Source: Gnetum montanum (Eukaryota > Streptophyta > Gnetopsida > Gnetales > Gnetaceae). Taken from it: a stretch of 64,000 nt of DNA. Under the pieces are notes generated by a model. The model saw only the letters and a list, made by a program, of their open reading frames with translations. It ran no database searches and was not told the DNA's origin. Position 1 is the stretch's first letter. The number at the start of each line of letters is the position of its first letter. Below are positions 44,962 through 56,088 of the stretch, piece after piece. The translations under genes and the position numbers were made by a program. The stretch covers positions 3,037-67,036 of the forward strand of contig MNCI01002075.1 in assembly GCA_015680685.1 (NCBI GenBank). The letters run 5' to 3'.

Positions 44962-46880
44962 ATGTCTTCTTCTCATAGGTGAGATGGATTCAACCCACCG
45001 GGGCCATAAGAATATCAAGTGGTATACATGCATCTAGATGAATATGTCCCCAGCTTCACCTTTATTCTACATCAGGATGAGCATCTACGTTGGTGGGACA
45101 TGGAAGGTAACATCATATTACCGCTTGACCGATCAGCTCCTAGAATGCTGTTTCACAATCTTACTAGACTAGGCATTTAGAACTGTGGTGTGGAGTACGT
45201 CATGGAGGACCATGACTATTGGGACTATCGTCCAACTGAGGCACAATGTGTATGAGACCAGCATCAGGTAGAATGGTATGAACACATATAGGGGAAATAG
45301 TTCAGTAACCCCTTATTCTTGCAAGAACTACAGGATGATGAGGAACCTATCTTTCATGATTCCCATTCTGACGAACTTCCTCTGAGGCATTAGATCATTC
45401 AATCCATCATTTAAAATAAGCAATCAAGTGACTAGGACCCCCAGGAGGATGGGGGATCATGGAGGAGAGGTCTTGGTAAAAGTAAAGATGAGAATGAAGA
45501 TCAAGTCCATCATCAGAGTAGAGGAGGAGATCGACACCGAGGCAGCAGTGATTTCTCTCCCTCTTCTCCATCCTCGCACTCCACTCTACCTTCATCTAGC
45601 TCTGACTCTGATCATAACTGGTAGAAAGGTGTAGGGTGATTGTGGTCTCAAGGACCAAAGGGAAAGACATGAGGAAGGGCGTGACCAATCACGTGAGTCT
45701 CTCCATCAAGACAGAAGAGGCAACCAAAATCATCACAGACATCATGGCCGTCAGTAAGACTATGACTTAGATGAACCATTGTTGGCTACTCGAAGCATGC
45801 TCCATATCACCGAGGTAGTTCAAATACCTAGTAGGCACTTGAAAGATAGTTGGATCAAACACATTGACATGAATAACATCCCTAGATTTTAAGGGGGATA
45901 TAATTGTGATCCATAGACTCACTTGCAAGTGTTTCATGATTCTTGCACCCTACAAAACATAGATAATGATTGGTAAAAAATTAAGTTATTCCCTCGCACA
46001 CTCACTAAAGAAGCAGAAAGCTGGTACTAGTCTTTGGAGCTAGAATCAATTAGGAGATGGAGTATGATGCTGGAAATCTTCAACGACAAGTATCAAACCT
46101 ACTCTAGAGTGGCTAACATGAGACACTAGATCCAAGGATGGAAGCAAGATGGTCATGAACCCTTGGATGCAGCCATGAGCAGATACTACTCATTATTACA
46201 TCGATGCCCTGGTAATGGCTAGTCTCAGTGGGCATAGCTTTGCCATATCATTGATGGGCTTTTCTTTAAAACTAGAAAGACCCTTGGCATGTACACCCAA
46301 GGACGACTATCGAAAGTAAGAGTCCATCAACTGCAGTGCTTAATTAAGCAAGTGGCTAAAGAAGAGGGGGAACTTAGAAAGAAGGAGAGTGCATAGGAAT
46401 ATAATCGGGATTCCTCCATCAGAAAGAGGGAAGTTTGATTTTGTGAAGATGAGGAGGAATCACCACTGGATGCAGTAGTGAACTGTAAGACCTTGCCCCT
46501 ACAAAAATTTACTTTTGAAATATTGACCAAGGTTGAAAAGATGTGGGACTCTTTGGACAAGAAATTTCAAAGTATTATAAAAATTGCAAAGGAGTCTAAA
46601 GAGTAAGGTAATGATCATGATTGGTGTAGGAGGAAGGAAGCTAAACGTGCCTACCATAAAGGTAAGGGCAAAGTTGTTGTAGCAGAACAAGTTGCAAACT
46701 CTAATACATAGGGAGATGATGAATGTGACATGCCAATATGAACATCCTAAGGGGTGTTGTCCCATGGTGTTACATCTACAAGAGTCTAGGGTGTATGTGT
46801 TGAAACCTCAGTTGGCAAAGAGGCAAACACCCCGAAGGTTACCTTACCCACAAGGAAATCCCAAGGAGTTCCACCAATAG
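44962..46880 (+). pseudogene. gag: Element G gag (broken)
   Basis: Starts at ATG-TCT-TCT-TCT-CAT (44962). An N-terminal HLDEYVPSFTFILHQDEHL reading at about 45028-45085 (shared with B), an Asp/Ser-rich segment 45430-45620, the core with GGYNCDPxTHLQVFHDS near 45895-45945, EIFNDKYQTYSRVANM near 46075-46120, a helical LPLQKFTFEILTKVEKMWDS stretch at 46493-46550, and the C-terminal YEHPKGCCPMVLHLQESR near 46736-46790 in another frame. Stops and at least one frame change. Confidence 0.82.
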
Positions 46881-47504
46881 CAAGGATATTATCCAAGTGG
46901 AGCGCCTCCACAACCTTATGAATATTTTCAGCAATGGTAGCATCCACAAGTGTGGGGGATGCCACCTCCAAGGCAGCAGTACCCTTACCGATAGCTCGAT
47001 CCCTATGGGTACTATGTTTAGCAACCTGTCTCCTCGCGGGACTCTTCTAGTCACACAACTTTTCAAAATCATTACCACCCCCTGAAATACTTTCAAGCAC
47101 AGTCTCCATCACCTAGGGGGGAAAACCCACATCTCTACTACCCTCCATCAGCTTCTCTTGCCATCCCTACTCAATAACACCCCACTCAGCTACCACCTAC
47201 TCCACCTATGCAAGGGAAAATACCACCACAACCACAACAACGTAATGCTACGAAGGTTGTCAACTTACAACCGGCTCCTCAGCCAAGTGGACCAAAAGTG
47301 AAGCCACAGAAACGTCCCTTTTTCTAGCTAAATAACCTAAACATACCCTCACACAAACTTGTGGCTAGTGCCTCTGAACCTCCAATCACCTCCACCGTTC
47401 CACCCTTTGAGCAACCTTCAAACCAAACATCCTCCAACATACAAATGGTCATGCTCACACAAGCTATGATAGACTAGATAAAGGCATGTCATCTTCCTTG
47501 AAAA
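46881..47504 (+). other. Element G gag-protease linker
   Basis: Pro/Gln/Tyr-rich sequence (PPTPPMQGK, PPQPQQR near 47200-47240), then KPQKRPFF at about 47303-47330, which is conserved in C. It precedes the protease. No catalytic domain. Confidence 0.6.
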
Positions 47505-47945
47505 TTGACTGATCTGGGAAGCCCCCTCATCTATCTTCAAGTGGCAAGAAATGAACCATGTAAAGCTCTTTTGGATTTGGGGTCGGGAGTCAACTTGATT
47601 TCACATAAAATGTACAAGACTTGGAACTTGCCCCCATTAAAGAAGAGCAACATTTGGCTCAAGTCGACAAAACAATCCATTAATGTTCCCTTAGGATTGG
47701 TGGAAGACATTGTGACCACCATTTGTGGGTGTTCCTATCCTATTGACTTCCTTATTATTCATGTTGAGAATTGCAAGGGAAACTTTCCAATCATAATGGG
47801 AAGAGCCTGGCTGAGCACGGTGGATGCAAGATTGGGACTACGAGATCTTTCCCTTGAAATTTCAAAGGAAAATCCTTTTGTGAAGATCAAGAAGAAGTGC
47901 ATTCCATGCATTGCGTATAGTGACCCTAGGTGCAACTGTGTGTAG
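47505..47945 (+). CDS. Element G protease (open for 146 codons)
   Basis: Aspartic protease that would cut the Gag-Pol polyprotein. LLDLGSGVNLISHKMYKTW at about 47566-47625 holds the active-site Asp in the D-L-G form typical of Athila proteases. LVEDIVTTICG and CKGNFPIIMGRAWLST follow, where most families have ILGRPWL. It ends IPCIAYSDPRCNCV with a stop at 47945. The frame is continuous upstream into the linker apart from stops, so 47505 is only the first in-frame Met. This is the most intact protease in the window. Confidence 0.85.
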   Translation: MTDLGSPLIYLQVARNEPCKALLDLGSGVNLISHKMYKTWNLPPLKKSNIWLKSTKQSINVPLGLVEDIVTTICGCSYPIDFLIIHVENCKGNFPIIMGRAWLSTVDARLGLRDLSLEISKENPFVKIKKKCIPCIAYSDPRCNCV

Positions 47946-48429
47946 CATTTGTGGTCTACTAAGTGGAAATCTATTCAAGCATGCAGTTGGTGTGCCAAAG
48001 AATTACAAGTTTAAAAATTCCTGTACGTAGAAGCCACAAATTAAGAAGGCACCCAATGGCTAACCGCTGATCCTACTAGTAGCACTTTATGCCTGGAACT
48101 ATTTGAGGGGCTTGTACGTGCCTATGTAGAAAGCATGGATGATTTGGAAGAGGTCCATTAATAAGTATCTACTGTTGATGACCATGATGATTGGGGAAAG
48201 TTACAAATCCCTGAAATTTTTAAATAGGAGCCCTTGGAACTCAAATCCTTACCAGCGCATTTAGAATATGCATTTTTGCAGAATGGGAAGCTAGTGATTA
48301 TCAATGCCACCCTTGCTCTTGAACAAAAGAAAAGTTGCTGAAGGTGGTGAACAAATGAGAGGCCATTTTTGCATGAGTATATATTGAATTAATAGGAGTT
48401 GATCCTAGGGTTTTCCAATATCAGATTTA

Positions 48430-49300
48430 TATCAACCCCTCCATGAACCCATGACAACAACCACAAAGGCGGTTGACCCCAAATCGAAGCAGGTCGCCAA
48501 AGATGAAATCGAGAAATTTCTAAAAGCGGGGTTCATCTACTCCATTGCAGATAGCGAATGGGTTAGCCCACTCGTTATTATGCCAAAGAAGGGGGGCAAA
48601 TGGAGGGTCTGTATAGATTTCTAATTGCTCAACATGGCTACCTTCAAAGATCACTTCATGCTCCCATTTGTGGACCAAGTGTTGGATACCATCACAGGGC
48701 ATTGTTATTATAGCTTTTTGGATGGTTATAGTGGCTATAACCACATCCAAATCACACCAAAAGACCAAGCCAAAATAACATTTACAAGTCCATGGGGGAA
48801 TTTCACATACAAAAATATGCCCTTTGGCTTATGTAATGCACCTACCAATTTCCAACTCCTTGTCCTTAACATCTTCCAGTAGCAAATTTGCAATGGGGTG
48901 GAAGTTTTCATGGATGAATTCTCTACCTATGAAGCCACGTTTGAACAAGCCTTGGACCATCTTGAGAAAATTCTAAAAAGATGTGTGGAAACTAATCTAT
49001 TGCTCAACTAGCAAAATAGCCACTTAATGGTCCAAGAGGGTACTATTCTAGGACACCGTATCTCACAAGTAGGGATTAGCGTAGATCCTGAAAAAATCAG
49101 GATCATCCAAGGAATCACCAAACAACCAAGCACTGTAAAAGATGTATGGTCATTCCTTGGCCACACTGGTTACTACCGATGCTTCATCAAAAATTTCTCA
49201 AAGATCACCAAGCAATTGGTGGAACTCACAAAGAAAGATGCTCCATTAGTTTGGACCAAGGAATGTGAATCTGCATTCCAAACACTTAAATAGAAACTCG
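48430..49300 (+). pseudogene. Element G reverse transcriptase (broken, FMDE)
   Basis: WVSPLVIMPKKGGKWRVCID, a stop in place of an Arg codon (DFRLLN), FVDQVLDTITGHCYYSFLDG, YSGYNHIQITPKDQAK and MPFGLCNAPTNFQ. The catalytic box at about 48908-48925 is FMDEFST: the second Asp of the YxDD motif is Glu, which should abolish or strongly cut polymerase activity. LGHRISQVGISVDPEKI and [20 protein letters not shown] follow. Four in-frame stops, each explained by a single transition from CGA, CAG or TGG. Confidence 0.88.
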
Positions 49301-49880
49301 TAGTAACTACAATTCTACGGGCACCTAATTGGTCCAGGCCCTTCCACATCCTGATGGATGCATCCAACTATGCATTGGGAGCCATTCTTACAGAGTGGGA
49401 TGATCACACATGTCCATACTATATCCACTATGTAAGTCACAGCATTGTGGGTGCTTAGCTCAACTACACCATCACCGAAAAGGAGTTAATGGCAGTGGTG
49501 TTCACCTTGGAAATTTTTTGACACTATGTGCTTGGGTATAAGGTGTTTGTGCATACCAACCATAGTGCCATCAGGTTCTTGATGAACAAACCAATGGTGA
49601 GCCCCCGTATCATATGGTGGCTAGTGATTCTTCAAGAATTTGACCTCACTATGGTAGATCGGAAGGGAACCGAGAATGTGGTTTCTGACCACTTGTCTCG
49701 ATTGCGATGGGATGACACAAAAGAGGAGGAGCCACTCTTTGACCAATTTCTAGATGAACACCTCTTTGCAGGAGCAATTGATAAGCAGATGCCCAAAGAA
49801 TCACCTTGGTTTAGTTGCATCCTCACCTATCTCACAACCCAAGAATTGCCAAAGAAGTGGGACCATTGGCTGAAATAATA
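49301..49880 (+). pseudogene. Element G RNase H (broken)
   Basis: PFHILMDASNYALGAILTE with the first catalytic Asp, YVSHSIVGA followed by a stop in place of Gln, ITEKELMAVVFTLE with the Glu, VHTNHSAIRFLMNKPMV where the Asp of the usual TDH is Asn, and GTENVVSDHLSRLRW with the last Asp. Athila-type RNase H between RT and integrase. Confidence 0.85.
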
Positions 49881-51030
49881 GTTTCTCCATAAGGTAAAGC
49901 ACTTCATGGAAATCAATGGCCATCTTTATAAGGTGTGTGCAGATGGCCTAGTCTGATGGTGTATCCCTAATGATGATACATTGCGCATCCTCCAAGTTGC
50001 TCATGAGGGTCCTTGTAGGGGCCACTATGTTGGACAATGCACAATCATTAAGATCCTACTTGCAGGATATTACTAGACTACAATTTTCAAGGATGCATAA
50101 TGGGTCACTCACTCCTATGAACGATGGCAGAGAGACAGTGGGATGACTGCACAAATGGAGGAACCTCAACAGTGGATCCAACCACTAGAGCCCTTCGACA
50201 TTTAGGGCATCAACTTCATGGGTCCCATCACATCCATGTCCAATGGGAAGGCATACATCATCGTTGTTGTTAACTACTACACAAAGTGGGTAGAGGCAGT
50301 AGTCGTCATCGCCTATTCCTTAAACACCGACATACAATTTGTGCAACAAAAAATCGTAAACAGGTTTGGAGTGCCATGTGCACTCATCTCAGACAATGAA
50401 ACACATTCCATGGGCATCACTTTTCATAAACTTATGTAACACTTGGGGTTTACTCATAAATTTACAACACCTTATCACCCCAAAGTTAATGGGCAAGTTG
50501 AAGTCACCAATAGGGAGATTATCAAAATCCTCACTTAAACCATTAGTAAATATAGGAGGGACTGGAACACGAAACTTAATGATGCCCTATAGGCCTATCT
50601 CTCCACCTAGAAACTTCCTATAAGTTACTCTCCTTATAAGTTAGTGTATAGTAAGCTACTGAAACTTCCAATCTAGGTAGAAATCCAGACACCATCTACA
50701 GCCAGTGACCTGCGGCTTGACCTACCACTAGCACAATGTGAATGACTTATCAACTTAAGTGTGCTAGATGAGAATCGATTAGTGGCCTTGTCGTCAAATG
50801 AGATACACAAGGCCTATAATAAAAAACATCATGATCTTAGGATTTGGAAGGTAACATTTAGATGTGGAGATAAGGTACTCTACTGGAACCCCACACATGT
50901 ATCACAACGTACCAAGTTTCAAACATTGTGGGAGGGACCCTACATTGTCTTCGAAACCTTTCCATCTAGGGCCCTACTTATACACAAACTGGAGGATCCC
51001 AAGAGGACACAGTTAGTCAATAGGAAATAA
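49881..51030 (+). pseudogene. Element G integrase (broken)
   Basis: VAHEGPCRGHYVGQ keeps the two His of the zinc region; the Cys pair is lost (SYERWQRDSG). Core: GINFMGPITSMSNGKAYIIV, where the first catalytic Asp is Asn; CALISDNETHSMG with the second Asp; GQVEVTNREIIKIL with the Glu. C-terminal KVTFRCGDKVLYWNPTHVSQ, KFQTLWEGPYIVFETF and a conserved end KRTQLVNRK at 51028. No chromodomain. Five or more stops. Confidence 0.86.
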
Positions 51031-53364
51031 TTAAAACCTTTCCATGAACTCCATCAAACTAGTGCTACCACCTCATCATCACAGGGATAGCCTTGTTCCA
51101 TTTTTTAGGTCTCCTCCTTGCAACCTAGTCGTGGGGAAGCCCATTCTCCATGCTAACCCACTCTACTAAGCTCCTCGCTATTTTTGAAACTTTTTTGTTT
51201 TACACTTTTTTATTTTCCAACATCGTTCATATGTTTTTCCATTCTTACCAATTTTTTCTTTCTTTATTTACTTTTCTATTTATGTGTTTGCTTATTTATG
51301 TATGTGTGTGTTTCCTTTCCAGTTGTTTACTAATAAATCATCTTATTGTCATCAGCCGTACTGGTGTGGTTGGTTTTTCATTGCGATGGATTGTGTGAAA
51401 TGGTCCACTAATTCTATCTTGCTCCTTCCCTCGCATTATTGTTCTATATATTTACACATACTTTCATCTCATAAACCAAGCAATGAGCCCACGTCATCCA
51501 CCCATTCATCCACTCTATGGTTTTCCTCCCTTTGGAAACATTCAAACCCCTTTCACTTAAAAACATTTTAATTAATTTGTGACTTGTGTAGCTTCCAGAC
51601 TTGGGGATGATCCAATGGTTTGAATTGGGTGTGACTTCAAGGGGAATGCAACATTCATCATACTTTTCTATTCCCTGGGTTGCAAAAGTGTCCTCACAGA
51701 TTTCTTACCACTTCGAGTCCTTTCATATAAGGAAGCTCCTTGGCAATTTGGCCTTCCATGGTTTGGTCCTCATGACAAAAACATAAAACGCAAAAAAAAA
51801 TGAGGATTCAAAGCACACCCCTTGGTCAAATGCATGCAAAGTAGCATGGGTCTTTGCATGGTGTGGTTCCCACAAAATAAAAATAAAAATACAATAATAA
51901 CTATGTGGGAATTCAAAGCACATCTCTTAGACCACCTCTAATGGGCCAACTTGCTATGCTACATAGTGTAGCAAAGCGTAGTAGGTAGCTACACTACTTC
52001 AGTGTGCCTAATTCCTCATCTAAATCGTTGGCATATTTGATTTTAGCATCTCCAATTTTGATAGTGTGATTGTAGCGTGGCAAGTTTGCCACTGACTTTG
52101 CATGTCCATGCAGCACGGACATGTCAGCATCTTGAAGGTCCAGCACATGTGGCATCCAGACCTCCTTTCTCACGTGCTCCTGGCCCTATAAATACCTCGA
52201 TGAGAAATTTTTTGGCAAAAGAGTTGGTTGGAAAATTTGGTTTGCGGTAGGCAATTTTGGGCAATTTTGAGCATTGTTGGCATTGGTTGGCATTTTAGCA
52301 ATTCAAAGCAAGTTGGCACTTTAGCATTGGCACTTGGCATCAACATTTTTCTTGTTGGCACTTTGTACTGTTGCCTCTTAAGCTTGTACTCGAAAACATA
52401 GTTGAGGCATTTTGAGTGTTTCGATCATTCCTAGACTCTCTGTGCCCCTCCAGTACTGTACCACTTGTTATACATTTTCAAGCAGAGAAACCTGTGACTT
52501 TGTGGTGGTGCATTTTCTCATCCCAGTTTCTCTGTTATTTCTATATTTTCATCACTATTCAAAATTATTTTCTTCATTATCACATTTATTAATCATTAGT
52601 TAGATTTCACGTATTTCATGCTTAAAAAAATGTTTACATAAGGTTAAGTTACACCAACTAAGTCCCTGTTTGATCAACCAAATAGTTCAGGGTGCCCCCT
52701 TTCCGTTTTTATCCAGCATGACCCTTGCATGGATTCGGGGTTAAGACTGTTTTCCTGACAACCTCTTGGTGTTTCTAGCCACTGACATTTTTGGTCACTA
52801 CACATGTTTTGGGCTTTTTATCCTTTGATCAATGCTGGTCAACATTCGCCACATCCATGTGTTGACTAGGCCCCATATATGTAGCCCCCTGCGTATACCC
52901 GGCCCCATCGATGCAGTGCACAAAAACTATATATACCACCATTGCACAATGGACTTTGGCCACTTTGCACACAAATTGGGGGGGATATTTTTCATTTTTT
53001 ATGCCTCATTTCTTCTTCCCAAGCACCTACATTTTCTATTGCACGTTTGACTCAACCTATCTTTCCCCTCTTTCACAACCGGAGGTATGCTCTCAGTCAT
53101 GGGGGGGTGAGGTATATAGAAAAATTAATTAGCTAAAATTACAATTATTAAAGACTTAACACCCCTTAGGAAACAAAACAAAAACAACAATTTAGCCTAC
53201 AACTCATGCATCATTGTTTTTGTTTCTAAACCATCAACCAATACTTCGGGAAATTTAATGGGATGCATGTACTAGCATCATAAATTAGTCAAAATGAGAA
53301 GGTGTATGAGGGTTATTTTGAGCAACTTGTGCATAATTTAATTAATGGTTATGTTTGATTGCAG
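51031..53364 (+). other. Element G spacer between integrase and ORF3
   Basis: 2.3 kb, no supported protein. AACCTAGTCGTGGGGAAG at 51123 (internal polypurine-like). T-rich tract 51180-51300. Two hairpin units at 51757-51823 and 51856-51926. 51930-52640 is not shared with A, B or C and has a TATAAATA box at 52188. 52859-52936 resembles the LTR U3 plus a TATA box. CTCAGTCATGGGGGGGTGAGG at 53091 is a second polypurine-like motif. The segment ends in TTTGATTGCAG, a splice-acceptor-like site, at 53354-53364. Confidence 0.65.
52859..52936 (+). promoter_or_regulatory. Internal U3-like promoter segment in G
   Basis: GTGTTGACTAGGCC, CCATATATGTAGCC and a GGCCCCATCGATGC unit repeat the 14-bp layout of the LTR U3 (43919-43988), followed by CTATATATACC at 52927-52937. 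It lies about 430 bp before the ATG of ORF3. It may be a relic of another LTR or an internal promoter. Confidence 0.5.
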
Positions 53365-55844
53365 ATGGCACTAAAACCAAGGCATCCAAGGAGAGAAGGG
53401 CCATCATAACCAAGGGACAAGAAACCAAGAACGGGAAGAGGATGAGGTGTGCGACACCTAGAGCACGTAGAGGGTTCCCATGCAACTGGCCCTCTCCGTG
53501 AAGGACTTGATGTGGAATCTGTTCATTAGAATCTTGAAGAGGAGATCCCCAGCAAACAATTGTAAGGGGATGAGACTCCGATGATAGTGCCACAACTTGA
53601 GATCACCCTAACCTAGGCATGTCTTGATGCTATTAGGCCAAGGGATGTCCAACGAATGGTCTTGCAAGAGCTGAACTTTGGACCATTCCTAGAGAATGCA
53701 CCAGAAGATGTAAAGCTCCAATTGCAAAACTCTCCTATGTGGCCAATGATCACATCCAGTGGTGAATGGTATTTAGGAGAGACTTACTTCTTTTGGACAA
53801 ATTGGCAACCAGGGTCTAGAGTAAGAATTAAGGCCATTTATGTCTCTTACTCTGTGAATGCAATTGCACAAGCTCTAGGGTTGCTAGAGACTGAAGCTGA
53901 TGTGGCAGAGATCCCTAAGCAAGTAGATCTCGAGGTAAAATGGGAGTGGATTAGGTGGTGCTATGGGGTGGATCGTAAGGAATTTAGCACTTTGACCACC
54001 ACAAAGAGGGTATATTCAAAAATTGCATCTTACCATTTGAACCCAATGGTAAGACCCAGCAAGATCACTACCTTCTTTGCTCATGCATGTGTCGCTCTAA
54101 GCAAAAAATTCCCAATGAGCCTTCCATAATTATTGTTCTTGGAGATTGAAAAAAGGTTTGCTAAAAGTGAACGTGGAAGGTGGGCTCTACCTTGCTTAAT
54201 CAAGAAATTATGCAAACAGGTAGCGATAGCATGATACACTAATGACACACTTCGGCACGTCCCAATTGCCTCATGGTGGGAAATGATGCAAGATAAGACT
54301 CCGGCCATCACATGACCTGAAGAAGAGCAGCACCAGGGATAAGAAATTAGGGCTAAAGTGGTTTTTGATACATTACTATGGCCCTTAATGCACCAACGGT
54401 GCATGTATCAGATGTACATGGTCTTGAAGATGTACAGACGTCCATAGGGATTTCATGTAGCAAGATCAATGTAGCCTAACATGAAGAATTGTTGGACTGA
54501 CTGGTGGGAACTGAGCAACCGCTTCCAGATGTCTTTGATCTTTTAGACAACATTACTGCAACCTAGTGAGAGCTGCTCTTAGCAAGGGGCAAGAGCCTCA
54601 TCTTGGAGGGGCAACTTGAAGTAGCTTAAGAAAATTGTCAATGCTTGGTGATAGAAGTTGCCCAATTAAGGGTCCAACTTGCTAACCCATCTCTCCTCAA
54701 CCATGAGCTCACCAGGGATGAAGCTTTTCAATAGCTTCAAGCCAAACTTCAGATGGTTGAAGAGGACCGAGAGTCGATGATCTTTGACAAGTCCTTGATA
54801 GACACTCATACATATCATCTGAACAAGGACTTGGTGGAGATTCTCTAGAAGAATGTTAGGTTGACTGCGAAAGTTCATCGTCTGTGCAATGTTGGTGTTG
54901 AAAATCAACACATGAAGGACTTTACCCACCAACAAGAGGAGGAACTAGCTAGGGTGAATGCCAATGTAAGGAGATTGGCCATCCAAAATTGAAATCTATC
55001 TATGGAGGAGGTTTGGGCCTTGCAACAAAAATCAACTATCAAGATCGCCACTTGGAAAAATGAAGCCCTTAAGTTTGAAAAATTTAAAAATCATTACAGG
55101 GACCAAGTGGGATTATAGAGGGAAGTAAATGAGAAGCAGATTCAAGTTGCAAAGGCTAAATTGAATCAAGTGCCCTAGTAGCTCTGAGAAGGAGGTGAGG
55201 TATGGCAACCCATCTTTGATGGATTAAACACCTACAACCAGGTTGAGATCCACCTCAAGGAACTACAAGTTGAAGAAATGACAAAGTACATGGAGTTGGC
55301 CAACCTTTGTTATGCAAACCTAGCTATGCTAATAGCTGGAAGGCTGTGGTATGACCTAGGAAAGCAAGTGGCCACCTTGTATTCTTTATACGAGGGTGAG
55401 TTCCAAGCGCATAAAGCAAAAAAACAAAATTTGAAAATAGCAAATGCAGAACTCGAGGTTCTCCACACTTATTTTGAAGGGAAACGTGTGGTTGCTGAGA
55501 ACTTGGCCTGACGAATGAATTACTACCAACAACTATAGACATCCATCCAAGTTTTTGACATTGAATGAAAATATTTTGCTACCTGGTTTGTCAATCTAAA
55601 AGAAATCTTCCCTACACTTCCATGCCCTTGGGAAGTTCTAGTCCTGGCACACATTGGTGAAGCTGCTTGGATAGTGAACAACCCTAGAAGTAAAGAGGAG
55701 AAAATGAGGGCTCTCTTGGAGGCTTTTTGGTTGTCTCTGAAAGTTGTAGTTGTTATGGGAAAACCATCATCCCCGCCATGGACACCCCATGAGCCAGAGG
55801 CTGGTGAAGGTCCATCAGAACCACCACTGCTAGGGATGGTGTGA
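53365..55844 (+). pseudogene. Element G ORF3: plant transposon ORF with coiled-coil tail (broken)
   Basis: Reading frame from the ATG at 53365, just after TTGATTGCAG, so it is probably expressed from a spliced RNA. The first 97 codons are Arg/Pro/Glu-rich with stops. Then one open frame of 157 codons (53656-54129) has EWYLGETYFFWTNWQPGS, YVSYSVNAIAQALGLLETE and STLTTTKRVYSKIASYHLNP. After a stop, WALPCLIKKLCKQVAIA follows. This pattern (cysteine-poor, G-L-P-like turn, P-x-LI-x-x-LC) is what I know of the putative plant transposon protein / Athila ORF-1 families. From about 54700 the frames are Leu/Glu/Lys-rich coiled coil to KIANAELEVLHTYFEGKRVV. A conserved-looking end, AHIGEAAWIVNNPRSKEEK, stops at 55844. 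At least one frameshift. No convincing transmembrane segment, so it is not a typical envelope. Confidence 0.65.
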
Positions 55845-56075
55845 TCTTCTCTAGTAATTTTTGCATCTTTTGGCATAGTAGAGAATCCAGGATCATTGGG
55901 GCATTCAATTTTATCTCTGAACACCTCCATTTTGTAATTCATTCTTCTCTGTACACTTGGGCACTTGGTGCATTAGTAAAGTTAGTATCTTTGTAGGTGT
56001 GTTGCATCATGTGTGTTGTAATAAGAACTTCATACCTTCCAAATTGTAATGAAAATCGAGGACAAGTTTTCACTC

Positions 56076-56088
56076 AGTTGTGGGGGTA
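56076..56088 (+). other. Element G polypurine tract
   Basis: CAGTTGTGGGGGTA immediately before the 3' LTR; the best-preserved PPT of the Athila-like copies. Confidence 0.85.

Noticed and set aside
45407-45634. Open frames on both strands in the Asp/Ser-rich segment of gag G
   Set aside because: Low-complexity region of gag; the longer frames are out of phase with the conserved gag core.
51150-51571. Hydrophobic Phe/Leu-rich open frames after integrase in G (and 39162-39347 in C, 36181-36363 in B) as an envelope-like protein
   Set aside because: They come from a T-rich non-coding tract shared by all copies. Frames are not conserved between copies, so membrane segments here are a composition effect.
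52180-52200. TATAAATA at 52188 as the LTR promoter of another nested element
   Set aside because: I could not find TG...CA ends, target duplications, a PBS or a partner LTR around it; kept only as part of the spacer description.
53342-53593. 83-codon minus-strand frame opposite the start of ORF3
   Set aside because: Antisense to ORF3 with no recognisable domain; ORF3's own strand has the splice-acceptor context and domain pattern.
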